A DNA stretch of 64,000 nucleotides. Origin: Leptospira wolffii serovar Khorat str. Khorat-H2 (GTDB taxonomy: Bacteria > Spirochaetota > Leptospiria > Leptospirales > Leptospiraceae). The stretch is from NCBI RefSeq assembly GCF_000306115.2, contig NZ_AKWX02000020.1, positions 62,001 through 126,000 on the forward strand, written 5' to 3'. Shown piece by piece: positions 53,564 through 62,546 of the stretch (the stretch's first letter is position 1; the number at the start of each line of letters is the position of its first letter). Made by a program: the position numbers and the translations under genes. The notes below the pieces were generated by a model, which was not told the origin of the DNA, searched no databases, and saw only the letters and a list, made by a program, of their open reading frames with translations.

Positions 53564-54973
53564 ATGGAAAAAGCATATATCAATCTTATTTATCTAGTTT
53601 CCAGTGTCCTTTTTATCATCGGATTAAAGTTACTTTCGCACCCTAAGACTGCGGTTCGAGGAAACTTTACTGGTGCTTTAGGTATGTTCCTTGCGATACT
53701 CGGAGTATTCTTCGAATACGGAACCATCACCCAAGGCGATATCATATTGATCGCGTCCGCCATTCTCGTAGGAACCGCCATCGGCACCTATATCGCTCTC
53801 AAAGTGGAGATGACAGGAATGCCGCAACTCGTGGCTCTCTTGAACGGACTCGGAGGACTTGCATCCTTCCTAGTGGGCGGTAACTCGCTTATGGAGATTA
53901 TAGAGACCGGCAAGAACACCGAATTGCTGAGTAGCTTTCAGTTCACCATTTCCACCGCGGCAACCGGTATCATCGGTGCCGTTACTCTTACGGGAAGCTT
54001 GGTCGCTTTCGGAAAACTCCAAGGACTGATTTCCGAGAAAGCGGTTCGCTACTTCGGAGACCAAATCGTAAAAGTTCTCTTTCTAATCGGTGCCATCTAT
54101 CTCGGATATCTGAACGTAACCCAACCTACTAATTTAGAATGGTACTGGTATGTGGTTCTGGTAGCTTCCATTTTAGGAGTGCTCCTGGTGATCCCGATCG
54201 GAGGAGCCGACATGCCTGTCGTAATCGCTCTTCTCAACTCCTATTCCGGATTAGCGGCGTCCGCAACCGGATTCGTATTAGGAAACAACGTATTGATCAT
54301 CTCCGGATCCCTCGTAGGAGCTTCCGGAATTCTACTTACCCAAATTATGTGTAAGGCGATGAACCGCTCTCTCCCGAACGTTCTATTCGGAGGAATAGGA
54401 GCCGCGACTTCTTCTGCCGATAGCGGAGACATTTACGCTGGTAAGACCAAAGCCACTTCCGCAGAAGAAGTCGCTATGCTACTGGATATGGCTCAAAGAG
54501 TCGTCATCGTTCCGGGATACGGAATGGCGGTTGCTCAAGCGCAGCATGCGGTTCGCGAATTGTATAATCAACTTACCGATAAAAATATCGAAGTAGAATT
54601 CGCTATCCATCCGGTTGCCGGAAGGATGCCCGGTCACATGAACGTTCTTTTGGCGGAAGCGGATATTCCTTACGATAAAATGAAGGAAATGGACGAGATC
54701 AATCCTACCTTCAATACCGTTGATGTCGTCATCATCAACGGAGCGAACGACGTAGTGAACCCTCTAGCTAAAACTGATCCGGGATCTCCTATTGCCGGTA
54801 TGCCGATTTTGGACGTAGACAAGGCAAAAACGATCATCGTAATCAAACGCTCTTTGAGTCCCGGATTTGCCGGAGTTCCTAACCCTCTCTTCATCCAGGA
54901 AAATTGCTTAATGTATTTCCAAGACGGTAAGAAGGCGACCCAAGAGATCGTAACCGCTCTGAAAGATACCTGA
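53564..54973 (+). CDS. pntB: NAD(P) transhydrogenase beta subunit (PntB)
   Basis: The 469-residue beta subunit carries about eight membrane helices (residues 3-260) and a C-terminal NADP(H)-binding Rossmann domain (about 290-469) with VVIVPGYGMAVAQAQHAV and ANDVVNPLA, both highly conserved. IGAATSSADSGDIYAGKTK is also typical. It should assemble with PntAB just upstream and with a PntAA encoded elsewhere. A strong terminator follows at 55011-55037. Confidence 0.94.
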   Translation: MEKAYINLIYLVSSVLFIIGLKLLSHPKTAVRGNFTGALGMFLAILGVFFEYGTITQGDIILIASAILVGTAIGTYIALKVEMTGMPQLVALLNGLGGLASFLVGGNSLMEIIETGKNTELLSSFQFTISTAATGIIGAVTLTGSLVAFGKLQGLISEKAVRYFGDQIVKVLFLIGAIYLGYLNVTQPTNLEWYWYVVLVASILGVLLVIPIGGADMPVVIALLNSYSGLAASATGFVLGNNVLIISGSLVGASGILLTQIMCKAMNRSLPNVLFGGIGAATSSADSGDIYAGKTKATSAEEVAMLLDMAQRVVIVPGYGMAVAQAQHAVRELYNQLTDKNIEVEFAIHPVAGRMPGHMNVLLAEADIPYDKMKEMDEINPTFNTVDVVIINGANDVVNPLAKTDPGSPIAGMPILDVDKAKTIIVIKRSLSPGFAGVPNPLFIQENCLMYFQDGKKATQEIVTALKDT

Positions 54974-55010
54974 TCGTTTTACTCTAAGAGTAGAAATGAT
55001 TCTTGCAAAA

Positions 55011-55037
55011 GGGAAGGTTTTAACCTTCCCTTTTTTT
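55011..55037 (+). terminator. Intrinsic terminator after pntB
   Basis: GGGAAGGTT and AACCTTCCC form a perfect 9-bp stem at 55011-55030 with a two-base TT centre, followed by seven T. It lies about 37 bp after the pntB stop and should end the pntAB-pntB transcript. Confidence 0.88.
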
Positions 55038-55075
55038 ATAGCCACCTTTTCGGATCGAAAAGAAGGAGGACTCTC

Positions 55076-55513
55076 TTGTCCCGAGAATTCAAAGATTATA
55101 GCGACGAAGTTCGACTTCATAAATCTAGAGTAATCCGTTTTGGCCTGGTCTTTATAGGAACCGTTTCTTTGGTTCTGGGAATCGTCGGAATCTTTACCCC
55201 CGTACTCCCGACTACTCCGTTTCTATTATTGACGGCAGCCTGTTACGCTCGGGCTTCTCAAAAGTTTTATAATTGGCTCATGAATAATAAGTATTTCGGG
55301 TCCTTTATCCGAGATTGGAGGATTCATAAAGCGATTCCGCTTCGGGCCAAAATCATCTCCGTTTCCTCAATCGTAATCACTATGACCGTCAGTGCGATCT
55401 TTGCGCCCATCCTTGCCGTTCGAATCGGAATGGCGGTCATCGGAATCTGTGTAATCGCTTATATCCTAAGATTTCCCACCAAGCGAGCGGATGATTCTGA
55501 AAATACTCGATAG
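55076..55513 (+). CDS. YbaN-family (DUF454) membrane protein
   Basis: The 145-residue protein matches YbaN/DUF454: hydrophobic helices (about 22-60 and 92-132) and the family motif GIVGIFTPVLPTTPFLLLTAACYARAS, followed by FGSFIRDWRIHKAIPLRAK. The start is TTG at 55076, five bases after GGAGGA. The function is not known; some relatives are linked to heme or oxidative-stress loci. It is a single-gene unit after the pntB terminator and converges with the decayed gene at 55543. Confidence 0.88.
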   Translation: MSREFKDYSDEVRLHKSRVIRFGLVFIGTVSLVLGIVGIFTPVLPTTPFLLLTAACYARASQKFYNWLMNNKYFGSFIRDWRIHKAIPLRAKIISVSSIVITMTVSAIFAPILAVRIGMAVIGICVIAYILRFPTKRADDSENTR

Positions 55514-55542
55514 ATCGAAATCGATTCGTAATAGCAAATGAG

Positions 55543-56028
55543 TTAAGATCTCGCAAAGCGGATCATCGTCGAGTCCCATAAATATTTGGGCCTTTTTTCT
55601 AGAATTTCTTTGGCTTGAGTCCGAATCGCTTTTTCCAATCTTTGGGGAGAATTTTTCTGTCCCTCAAGCTGCATATTTACGGAAGTCCTCATGACGATTT
55701 CCGTAGCGATTTCGAGAGCACGGTCTTCCAGGATCTGCTGCAACGACTTTCGAGCTGGAATGAGTCCGTAAACGAGTTTCATATCCATAGACTCTCCGAA
55801 TTGCTTAAGAACCTTTAAGGAAACGGTCCCCGCCTTTTCCCTAGCATCCATTTCTCTGACGCTTTGCGGCGAGATTCCCATTCTGGTTCCCAGTTACTTT
55901 AAGGTCATACCAAGAGCGGTGCGGATGGCATATATCCAGCCGCTCGGTGGGGCGGAAAACTTTTCCACCTTTTGCAATGCGGAGAATTTCCGGTCTAATT
56001 AATCCATCTGGAGGGTCATAAATTTCAT
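55543..56028 (-). pseudogene. Mobile mystery protein A pseudogene
   Basis: Reading the frame through two stops restores a protein of about 160 residues that starts MKFMTLQMD at 56028. The stops are TAA at 55999-56001 and TAA at 55894-55896; family members have Gln (CAA) or similar at these places. The product has the pattern of mobile mystery protein A (TIGR02612): WIYAIRTALGMTL, then the Xre-type helix-turn-helix MGISPQSVREMDAREKAGTVSLKVLKQ, and MKLVYGLIPA. AAGGTG lies upstream of the start. Partner protein B, a Fic-type protein, is absent. An internal start at 55881 still leaves a 112-residue frame open. Confidence 0.82.
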
Positions 56029-56135
56029 AAGGCTATCACCTTAAATATTTATGTTAAAAATAAAGGTTTACCCTGTTAATTTAATCACATTTTTCCCCCA
56101 TTTCGATTCAAAATAGGAAAAATCCGAGAAAGATC

Positions 56136-57239
56136 TTAGTTATTATAGGGGGACCGTGAAGGGAGCATATGATACACCTTAGGATCATTATCCCGTAAAA
56201 GCTCGGCGGTATCCAATGCCTCTTGGATCTTCAATTTCTTTTCCGGTTCTTCGGAAACCCAAGATGCAACGAAGGATTCCAACCTCCGATAATCTCGAAC
56301 GAATACGAGAGAACGCAGATAATTGATCTTGTCCTCTTCCGTCAAAATCTTGGAACCGGAAATCAGAGAATATGTATTGGCGGCGGCACGATAATTCGCC
56401 GTATGAAAATAGGCGTGTGCCAGGAATCTTTTCTCGTTGAAAGGAAGATCGGGAAATTGGTTATAAAGTTTGATCGCCTTTCGGAAATTCTTATCTATAT
56501 CCATGGTCAAACGCGCGTATATATGAGCGAATTCCCTATGTAGAAATCCTTCCTTTGCAAATTCCTTACATTGCGCCAAGGCGTCAGCCTTGTTCCCGAG
56601 CAAAAAATTAACTTTTAGTAATATAATTTTGGCGTTTCGATAATTCGGTTTGAGTTCTATCCCCTTCTCCGCTTCCGATTTTGCCTTTAGATATTGCCCT
56701 GTTTCGAAATAAGCCAAGGCCATATCCAATCGATAGAAAGGATTGTAATTCGCCAACTCCACTGCCTTCTGGAAATAAGGAACTGCGGATTCCCATTTGC
56801 TTCTTCTTACGAATATCATTCCCAGAAGATAATAGGAAGGATCATGACTCGGGTTGATTTCCACCGCTTTTAAAAGAGCTTTCTTGGACTGAGGATATCT
56901 CCCGATCACATAAAGGTACGCGCCCGTTAAATAATGAAACTCTAAGGAATCCGGATCCAATTTCTTGAGCTTTTCCAGATTTGCCTGGGCTTTACCGAGA
57001 TTATTGGCGCGTAAAAGATTGATCGTCTCGGTATTTAAGGCGAGAATCTGGTACTTCCTGCGGGAAACTTCACTTTGATCCGTAGGTTGGGGAGGAGGAG
57101 GCAACTCTCCTTCCGGAGAAGCGGGGATATTTGTTTGATTATCCTCGGAAACCGATTGCGAAAGCAAGGTTTCTCCGCTTATCCCGAAGAAAAGACTCGA
57201 AGAAAGAATGAGAATTAGGCTTTTACGGCCGAAGCTCAT
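56136..57239 (-). CDS. Exported TPR-repeat protein
   Basis: The 367-residue protein has a signal peptide (SLILILSSSLFFGISG, about residues 7-22), a Pro-rich linker (PEGELPPPPQPTD), then several TPR units from about residue 60: LEFHYLTGAYLYVIGRYPQSKKALLKAV, SYYLLGMIFVRRSKWESAVPYFQKAV and YRLDMALAYFETGQYLKAKSEAEKGI, and more degenerate ones after. TPRs bind other proteins; partners are unknown. It overlaps the lipoprotein gene upstream by 4 bp (ATGA), so they are coupled. Likely periplasmic. Confidence 0.8.
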   Translation of the reverse strand: MSFGRKSLILILSSSLFFGISGETLLSQSVSEDNQTNIPASPEGELPPPPQPTDQSEVSRRKYQILALNTETINLLRANNLGKAQANLEKLKKLDPDSLEFHYLTGAYLYVIGRYPQSKKALLKAVEINPSHDPSYYLLGMIFVRRSKWESAVPYFQKAVELANYNPFYRLDMALAYFETGQYLKAKSEAEKGIELKPNYRNAKIILLKVNFLLGNKADALAQCKEFAKEGFLHREFAHIYARLTMDIDKNFRKAIKLYNQFPDLPFNEKRFLAHAYFHTANYRAAANTYSLISGSKILTEEDKINYLRSLVFVRDYRRLESFVASWVSEEPEKKLKIQEALDTAELLRDNDPKVYHMLPSRSPYNN

Positions 57240-57667
57240 TCGGAAAGAGTTCCTACCCTTTTATAGAATTCGATAACGGTGGTTTCAGGCTCTTTACGAG
57301 TAGCTTCCCGAACCTGTAGAAACTCCATCTCAGTATCCGAGACCTTTTGGATCGTATAACGAATTTCGAATCCTAAATCCAGAAAGCGAAATGCGATCTC
57401 CGGCAACTGCGATTTAGTATTTTCCAGATGAAGTACGTATTCGATATTTCTTTTTTGCTCAGGATCGTCGGGATTCCTATAAATCGCGTAACCGTCTCGT
57501 AAAATCATGAGTTGCTTTACTTTTTCCGGAGGATAGGTCTCGCATTTATCGTTCGTACAAGATGAGGTCTTTTCCCAAACGCCTAAGATTCTTTCGGGTA
57601 CGGGTTTGGATTTATTGCAGTAAAAGGTACCTAAAATCAGGAGACAGACTAGGGAAATTTTTTTCAT
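57236..57667 (-). CDS. Putative lipoprotein of unknown function
   Basis: About 143 residues from ATG 57667, with signal LVCLLILGTFYCNKSK: Cys after TFY is a relaxed lipobox of the spirochaetal kind. The mature part is rich in beta strand, with GVWEKTSSCTNDKCETYPPE (a Cys pair) near the start and a lipocalin-like run of strands (YAIYRNPDDPEQKRNIEYVL; FEIRYTIQKVSDTEMEFLQV). An extended start at 57733 would remove the signal. The last bases overlap the TPR gene start, so the two act together. The function is unknown. Confidence 0.7.
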   Translation of the reverse strand: MKKISLVCLLILGTFYCNKSKPVPERILGVWEKTSSCTNDKCETYPPEKVKQLMILRDGYAIYRNPDDPEQKRNIEYVLHLENTKSQLPEIAFRFLDLGFEIRYTIQKVSDTEMEFLQVREATRKEPETTVIEFYKRVGTLSE

Positions 57668-57765
57668 GAGACGAGGATAGGTCCGTTCGGTCGGATGTCC
57701 AGGGCTTTTTCCGTAATAAGCCGACGACTTCACCGGACCGAGCGAGTCCGGTCCCCTTTGAAATA

Positions 57766-58113
57766 TTAGATTCTCTGAAAATATTCGTCTATCTTCAGAA
57801 TCTCGAAGGTTTTCAAAAGGTCCGGATGTATTTCCCGAATATCCACTTCAATTCCTTCCGTTTTGGCGTTTTTGCAGAACCAAACTAGGGAACTGATGGA
57901 AATCGAGTTCATAACCGGAATTTTTCCCAAATCTAGCACGATCTTGACCGGTTTTTTGGCGATCGCGTCCATGAGCTGGTTACGAAAGGCGTAATAATCG
58001 TTGAAAAGGGCTGTCAGCTCCGGCTTGATCTCGATAATCTCCGAATTTTCTCCCATTTTCAGTTTTTGTCCTTTTTTCGACGTCTCCGACGAAATTTTCC
58101 GTCGGGCATACAT
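57766..58113 (-). CDS. STAS-domain protein (anti-anti-sigma factor-like)
   Basis: A STAS domain of about 95 residues: an N-terminal MGENSEIIEIKPELTALFNDYYAFRN, then KIVLDLGKIPVMNSISISSLVWFCKNAK, in which the serine of the usual DxSG(V/I) phosphorylation loop is replaced by the MNSISIS run. The start could be 58113 or 58056. Such proteins usually sit in partner-switching with an anti-sigma kinase; none is adjacent. It diverges from flgB and may be a flagellar or stress switch, but the sequence does not show it. Confidence 0.8.
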   Translation of the reverse strand: MYARRKISSETSKKGQKLKMGENSEIIEIKPELTALFNDYYAFRNQLMDAIAKKPVKIVLDLGKIPVMNSISISSLVWFCKNAKTEGIEVDIREIHPDLLKTFEILKIDEYFQRI

Positions 58114-58166
58114 TTTTATCTTCGGGAAATTCGAAATTCAACCGAAATTTTAATCGGGAGAACTTT

Positions 58167-58598
58167 ATGTTTCAAAAAACCCATTTTATGAAAACCCAGG
58201 ATCTGCTGGAAAGAGGAATGAACGCCGCCTCTTTAAAACGTAAAGTAATTTCCGATAATATTGCAAACGCAGACGTTCCGCATTTCAAAAGAAGCGAAGT
58301 GCTTTTTGAATCCATGATTAAAAGAGCACTCGAATCCGAGAAAATCGAGGCTTCCAAAGCCATCCCGACCAGAATCGAGGACGAACGTCATATTTCATTC
58401 TTCACTCCTTTAGATTACAGAAACGTAAAGCCCAAAACCAGCATAGATTATCTAAGCACGATGAGGGCAGACGGGAATAACGTGGATCCTGAGAAAGAGG
58501 TCGTAGACGCGTCCAATTCCCAGATGCAATATATGATGATGACGGAACGTTTGAACGCGAATTTTCGGGATCTAAAAAGCATGATGAGGCTGGCTTAA
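58167..58598 (+). CDS. flgB: Flagellar basal-body rod protein FlgB
   Basis: FlgB is the proximal rod protein of the flagellar motor. The 143-residue protein has the rod signature RGMNAASLKRKVISDNIANADVPHFKRSEV near residues 16-45, and a C-terminal DASNSQMQYMMMTERLNANFRDLKSMMRLA helix. It opens the run flgB-flgC-fliE: flgC starts 40 bp on. In Leptospira the filaments are periplasmic. The ATG at 58167 has GGGAGAAC upstream. Confidence 0.95.
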   Translation: MFQKTHFMKTQDLLERGMNAASLKRKVISDNIANADVPHFKRSEVLFESMIKRALESEKIEASKAIPTRIEDERHISFFTPLDYRNVKPKTSIDYLSTMRADGNNVDPEKEVVDASNSQMQYMMMTERLNANFRDLKSMMRLA

Positions 58599-58638
58599 TT
58601 CCAGTAAAAGCGACATAGCCAAGGAATAAAGGAAGAAT

Positions 58639-59100
58639 ATGGGACTCTTTACCGCAATCAATACCTCAGCTACCGGACTCTCCGCCCAAAGACTTAGGAT
58701 GGACGTAATCGGTAACAATATAGCCAACTCGACCACGACCAGAAATACGAACGGGGACGGACCTTTCCGCAGAGATCGCGTCATTCTTACCCCCGTAAAT
58801 CTCAGGACCCGTTGGAAAAGCCCGGCCTACCCTTTCGGCCTGGAACCGGGAGAAGGAAAAGGCGTGAAAGTGATGAAGATCGAAAAGGATATGAGCCCAC
58901 TTCGTATGGTTTACGATCCCACTCACCCCGACTCGATCCAGATAGGTCCGAAAAAAGGCTATGTGGAAATGCCGAACGTAAATATAGTCACCGAAATGAC
59001 GGACATGATATCCGCTTCCAGATCCTACGAGGCCAACGTCCAGATGATCAACGGATCCAAAGCGATGTTCAATAAGGCCCTGGAAATCGGAAGAGCTTAA
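58639..59100 (+). CDS. flgC: Flagellar basal-body rod protein FlgC
   Basis: FlgC is the second proximal rod subunit. The 153-residue protein starts MGLFTAINTSATGLSAQRLRMDVIGNNIANSTTT, with the ANSTTT stretch of the family, and ends with NIVTEMTDMISASRSYEANVQMINGSKAMFNKALEIG, the conserved C-terminal helix. AGGAAGAAT precedes the ATG. It sits between flgB and fliE on the same strand; the three make one cluster. Confidence 0.96.
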   Translation: MGLFTAINTSATGLSAQRLRMDVIGNNIANSTTTRNTNGDGPFRRDRVILTPVNLRTRWKSPAYPFGLEPGEGKGVKVMKIEKDMSPLRMVYDPTHPDSIQIGPKKGYVEMPNVNIVTEMTDMISASRSYEANVQMINGSKAMFNKALEIGRA

Positions 59101-59117
59101 GGAATTAGGAGAATAGA

Positions 59118-59498
59118 ATGCAGGTCGATTTTAATTCCAAACTTTGGTATACTTATAATTCGGGTTATTCCGATTCACGTTTTCCCCTTTCCCCGAAGGG
59201 AGATAAGGTAGGAGTGAAAACGGACGATGAAAGACATTACGGAGACGTAAAGGAGCCCGTGGCTCCCGATTACGTGGCGGAAAGCTTTTCTGAAGCGATG
59301 AGAAACGCGTTCAAGTCGGTGAACGACCTGCAAGTGGAAGCCGACGAGCTGACTCAAAAAATGGTATTCGATCCTAATAGCGTGGACGCCCACGAAGTCA
59401 TGATTGCTTCCGAAAAAGCGAGAGTAGCTCTCACCTTCACTAAGACTTTGGCGGACGGAGTCGTTCGAGCCTACAGAGACCTCACTTCTATGAGATAA
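59118..59498 (+). CDS. fliE: Flagellar hook-basal body protein FliE
   Basis: FliE joins the MS ring to the rod. The 126-residue protein has a helical C-terminal half with FSEAMRNAFKSVNDLQVEADELTQKMVFDPNSVDAHEVMIASEKARVALTFTKTLADGVVRAYRDLTSMR, in which the ADELTQKM, DAHEVM and TRVALTF-like pieces are the family marks. The first 45 residues are longer and more polar than in enterobacteria. Unlike in many bacteria, fliF does not follow; a terminator ends the unit. Confidence 0.93.
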   Translation: MQVDFNSKLWYTYNSGYSDSRFPLSPKGDKVGVKTDDERHYGDVKEPVAPDYVAESFSEAMRNAFKSVNDLQVEADELTQKMVFDPNSVDAHEVMIASEKARVALTFTKTLADGVVRAYRDLTSMR

Positions 59499-59534
59499 GT
59501 TTAAAGCTTCTTCTCTTTTCGAGCGGAGAAGGAA

Positions 59535-59566
59535 TAAAAAAGGCGGGTGCAATCCCGCCTTTTTTT
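59535..59566 (+). terminator. Bidirectional terminator after fliE
   Basis: AGGCGGG (59541-59547) and CCCGCCT (59554-59560) make a 7-bp stem with a TGCAAT loop, with a run of A on one side and seven T on the other. It lies 37 bp after the fliE stop and 26 bp from the converging P83/100 gene end, so it can serve both transcripts. Confidence 0.9.
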
Positions 59567-59591
59567 GTCGGATCGATCGTTTCCGTTTTTT

Positions 59592-61271
59592 TTACGGTTT
59601 GATCTTCTTAACCAATTTCAAATCGGCCTTGTTGAATACAGTAATCTCGGTCTTACCGGAACCTTCTTCCTTACCCGTTACATAGATCTTTTCTCCGTAA
59701 AAGGTTACGTTGGAATTCGGGCTGATTTCTTCCTCCGTTCCGGCGACTTTTTTCAGTCCCTTATCGAAACGGCTTAAAAAGTATTTTCCGTTTCTTTCCT
59801 CGAATACGTAGATTTCCTCACCCTTGATGATCATAGGTGTGCGCCAGAATACGGTATCGTTGGACCAAACCGCGGGCTTCAAAGTTTCCTGATCGATTAG
59901 AATCAATTTATGAGAAGCGGAGTGGTCCGATTCGTAGCCTACGACAAGAGCTTTTCCGTCCACCACTTCGAAGGTGCGTCCGCAGATCTTATTGAAATCT
60001 CCTCGGAAGATCACGTCGTCCTTGGCGGGATCCAAAGCGTTCAATTCGTTACTATAATGTCCGTCGGAAAGATATTTTAAAGTCTTCAAGAATAGGATTT
60101 TTCCGCCTACGACGTTCTTATCGAATTCTTCTTTCTTTTTTTGTTCCTCTTTTACGGTTTCCAATTCTTTCTTGGTCTCTCCGAGTTCCTTTTGGAGTTC
60201 TTCCTTGGATTTCTTATCGTCGGCTTTAGCGTCGGAGGATTTCTGATCTCCCGATGAAGAATCCTTTTTGGAATCGGAAGAAGAAGACGAGGATGACGAA
60301 GATTTGGAATCCGACTTACGCGACTCTTCCTTCTTAGCGATCTCCTTTTCTTTTTCCTTTAATTGCTGCTCTTCCTTCTTGGCTTGCTGCTGTTGTTGCT
60401 GGACTTGCTTACGCTCTTCCTGCTTTTGAGTGATCTTTTGCTTATTCTTTACAGGATCCTTATTCAGCTCTTGGAGTTCTTTCTCGGCTTTTCTATCTTT
60501 TTCGGCGTTAGCTTCCTGCTGCTTTCTGTTTTCTTCCTTCTTCTCTTGCAGCTTACGCTTTTCGTCCTCCAACTTTTCCCGTTGGAGATCGTCCATTTTC
60601 TTTTTGTCTTCCTGACCTTCTTTCTTCTTGTCTAAGTCCTTATTGACTTCCTTTTCCAGTTCATCCGTTTCCAGATCCTTTCCGTCCTCGGAGAGGATAT
60701 TGGCCACGATGGGAACTACTATCTGAGTTTTACCCGGCCATTCCGTATAACGTTTACCGATTCCGATTTTGTCGGCCTGGATATTCTTTACTACTTCGTC
60801 GTTGTATTTGCGTTTGATAAAAGCGGAATTTTTCCTATGGATCGCGTTGTAATAAAGTATATAGGTCGCTAGGGTATCCGAATTTTGCTCGGAGTATCCG
60901 AAATTGGATTTAATATAACCGGCCAGAATCCTTTGGATGGAATTGATATGTCCGAAGTCCGCATCCTTACCGATGCCGATCAGATCCGCACCGAATTTCT
61001 TTTCGTCGGGTAAAATTCGAATCGCCGTGATCCCATCCGCGGAAGCACTCGCCTTGGGATCCTTTTTTAGGGCATCCGAAATCGCGGCTCCCGTTTTCGC
61101 ATTCACGCCTTTGGTCTCTTCGTCGGCGCGGGCTGCGGATCGATTCACGAAATTCACTCTTCCGGAGGAACGAACCTCCTTCTCTCCCAGCTTAGGTCCG
61201 GTTTGAGAAAAAACGGGTAATATAAAACTTCCGATACAGAAAGCTAAAAGGATCGGGCGAATCCGTAACAT
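59592..61271 (-). CDS. P83/100-family periplasmic or surface protein
   Basis: This protein of about 559 residues matches the spirochaetal P83/100 family known from Borrelia. A signal peptide (ILLAFCIGSFILPVFSQ) is followed by the GRVNFVNRSAARADEE segment that marks the family, then a helical region, then a long low-complexity coiled-coil stretch of Lys, Glu, Gln and Asp (about residues 190-385) with a serine-rich patch, then a C-terminal beta-propeller-like domain (about 400-559) with DDVIFRGDFNKICG. The ATG at 61271 is chosen for its signal peptide. The function is unknown; it lies next to flagellar rod genes, with a shared terminator. Confidence 0.85.
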   Translation of the reverse strand: MLRIRPILLAFCIGSFILPVFSQTGPKLGEKEVRSSGRVNFVNRSAARADEETKGVNAKTGAAISDALKKDPKASASADGITAIRILPDEKKFGADLIGIGKDADFGHINSIQRILAGYIKSNFGYSEQNSDTLATYILYYNAIHRKNSAFIKRKYNDEVVKNIQADKIGIGKRYTEWPGKTQIVVPIVANILSEDGKDLETDELEKEVNKDLDKKKEGQEDKKKMDDLQREKLEDEKRKLQEKKEENRKQQEANAEKDRKAEKELQELNKDPVKNKQKITQKQEERKQVQQQQQQAKKEEQQLKEKEKEIAKKEESRKSDSKSSSSSSSSSDSKKDSSSGDQKSSDAKADDKKSKEELQKELGETKKELETVKEEQKKKEEFDKNVVGGKILFLKTLKYLSDGHYSNELNALDPAKDDVIFRGDFNKICGRTFEVVDGKALVVGYESDHSASHKLILIDQETLKPAVWSNDTVFWRTPMIIKGEEIYVFEERNGKYFLSRFDKGLKKVAGTEEEISPNSNVTFYGEKIYVTGKEEGSGKTEITVFNKADLKLVKKIKP

Positions 61272-61441
61272 GATAAGGAACTCCTTAGGGATGCGAGATA
61301 TATCCCGAAAAAAGAAATTTCGGGACACGATTGGTTATCCTACGATTTAAGTCGGCGCTCTGCCAAGGATTTTTCCTCTTCTCCCGACTCGGTTCCCAGT
61401 AAGAAAGTTGCCGCGGAATAGCCGGTTTTTACCCTAACCTC

Positions 61442-62536
61442 ATGAGCGAATTTGAACGCCGAATCTTTAATTTTTACGCCGGACCGGCCATGCTGCCCAC
61501 TCCGGTTATGGAAAAAGCAGCTTCCGAATTTCTGAATTATCGTCGTTCCGGCATGTCCATTATGGAAGTCAGCCATCGCGGGAAATTATTCGAAGACGTT
61601 CTGGATTCGGCCCTTGCATTGCTTAGGGAATTACTTTCCGTTCCCGAAAATTACGAAATTATGTTCCTCTCCGGAGGAGCCACTCTGCATTTCTCCGCTC
61701 TACCTCTGAACCTACTAAAAGAGGGAGAAAGTGCGGATTTTGTCGTTACCGGTATCTGGGCCAAGAAGGCTTTGGAAGAGGCGCAGCGCTTTAACCCGGT
61801 TCGCAAAATATACGACGGAGAGAGTCATAAATACACCGAAGTTCCCGAAATCGACGATTCGATGATAGGCGACGACGCCAAGTATCTCTATATCACCTCC
61901 AACAATACTTTGCTAGGATCTAGATATCCGAAATTTCCGAAGGTCACCAAAGCTCCTTTAGTCGCGGACATGACTTCCGAAATTCTCTCCAGAAAAATCG
62001 ATATTAGCCGATTCGGTGCGATCTTTGCCGGCGCTCAAAAGAATATCGGGCCTTCCGGTTTAAGCGTACTTATCATCCGCAAAGATTTAATCGGACGCTC
62101 CGGGCGTACGATTCCGTTGATGTTGGATTACGGACTGATCGGAAAGAACAAATCCATGTACAATACTCCTCCTACTTTCTCCATTTATATCGCGAAGTTG
62201 GTCTTCGAATGGTTGAAAGACTTGGGTGGAGTGGACGCCATCGAAAAGATCAACGAGGAAAAAGCCAAACTATTGTACGATTATTTGGATACGACTTCCT
62301 TCTATCGCGCACCGGTAAAACCCTCCAGCAGATCGGTAATGAACGTAGTCTTCACTCTTCAGGATAAAAATCTCGAATCCAAATTCTTGGCGGGAGCGGA
62401 AGAAAGAGGACTCCAAGGACTGGAAGGTCATAGACTCGTGGGAGGATTAAGAGCTTCCATTTACAATTCTATGCCTAGAGAAGGAATCGTTGCGTTGATC
62501 GAATATATGAAGGAATTCGAGAAAAAGGCGGGATAG
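61442..62536 (+). CDS. serC: Phosphoserine aminotransferase
   Basis: SerC makes phosphoserine from 3-phosphohydroxypyruvate, the second step of serine synthesis; it also acts in PLP synthesis in some bacteria. The 364-residue fold-type I enzyme has [18 protein letters not shown] at the start, [15 protein letters not shown] near 75, the PLP lysine in [13 protein letters not shown] near residue 199, and [12 protein letters not shown] near 240. All family landmarks are present, with normal length. The next gene starts 10 bp on. Confidence 0.95.
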   Translation: MSEFERRIFNFYAGPAMLPTPVMEKAASEFLNYRRSGMSIMEVSHRGKLFEDVLDSALALLRELLSVPENYEIMFLSGGATLHFSALPLNLLKEGESADFVVTGIWAKKALEEAQRFNPVRKIYDGESHKYTEVPEIDDSMIGDDAKYLYITSNNTLLGSRYPKFPKVTKAPLVADMTSEILSRKIDISRFGAIFAGAQKNIGPSGLSVLIIRKDLIGRSGRTIPLMLDYGLIGKNKSMYNTPPTFSIYIAKLVFEWLKDLGGVDAIEKINEEKAKLLYDYLDTTSFYRAPVKPSSRSVMNVVFTLQDKNLESKFLAGAEERGLQGLEGHRLVGGLRASIYNSMPREGIVALIEYMKEFEKKAG

Positions 62537-62546
62537 AAATTAGAAT

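Noticed and set aside
60360..60420. Triplet-repeat expansion in the P83/100 gene
   Set aside because: The Gln/Lys-rich stretch mixes codons and matches the general low-complexity coiled coil of the family, not a clean microsatellite.
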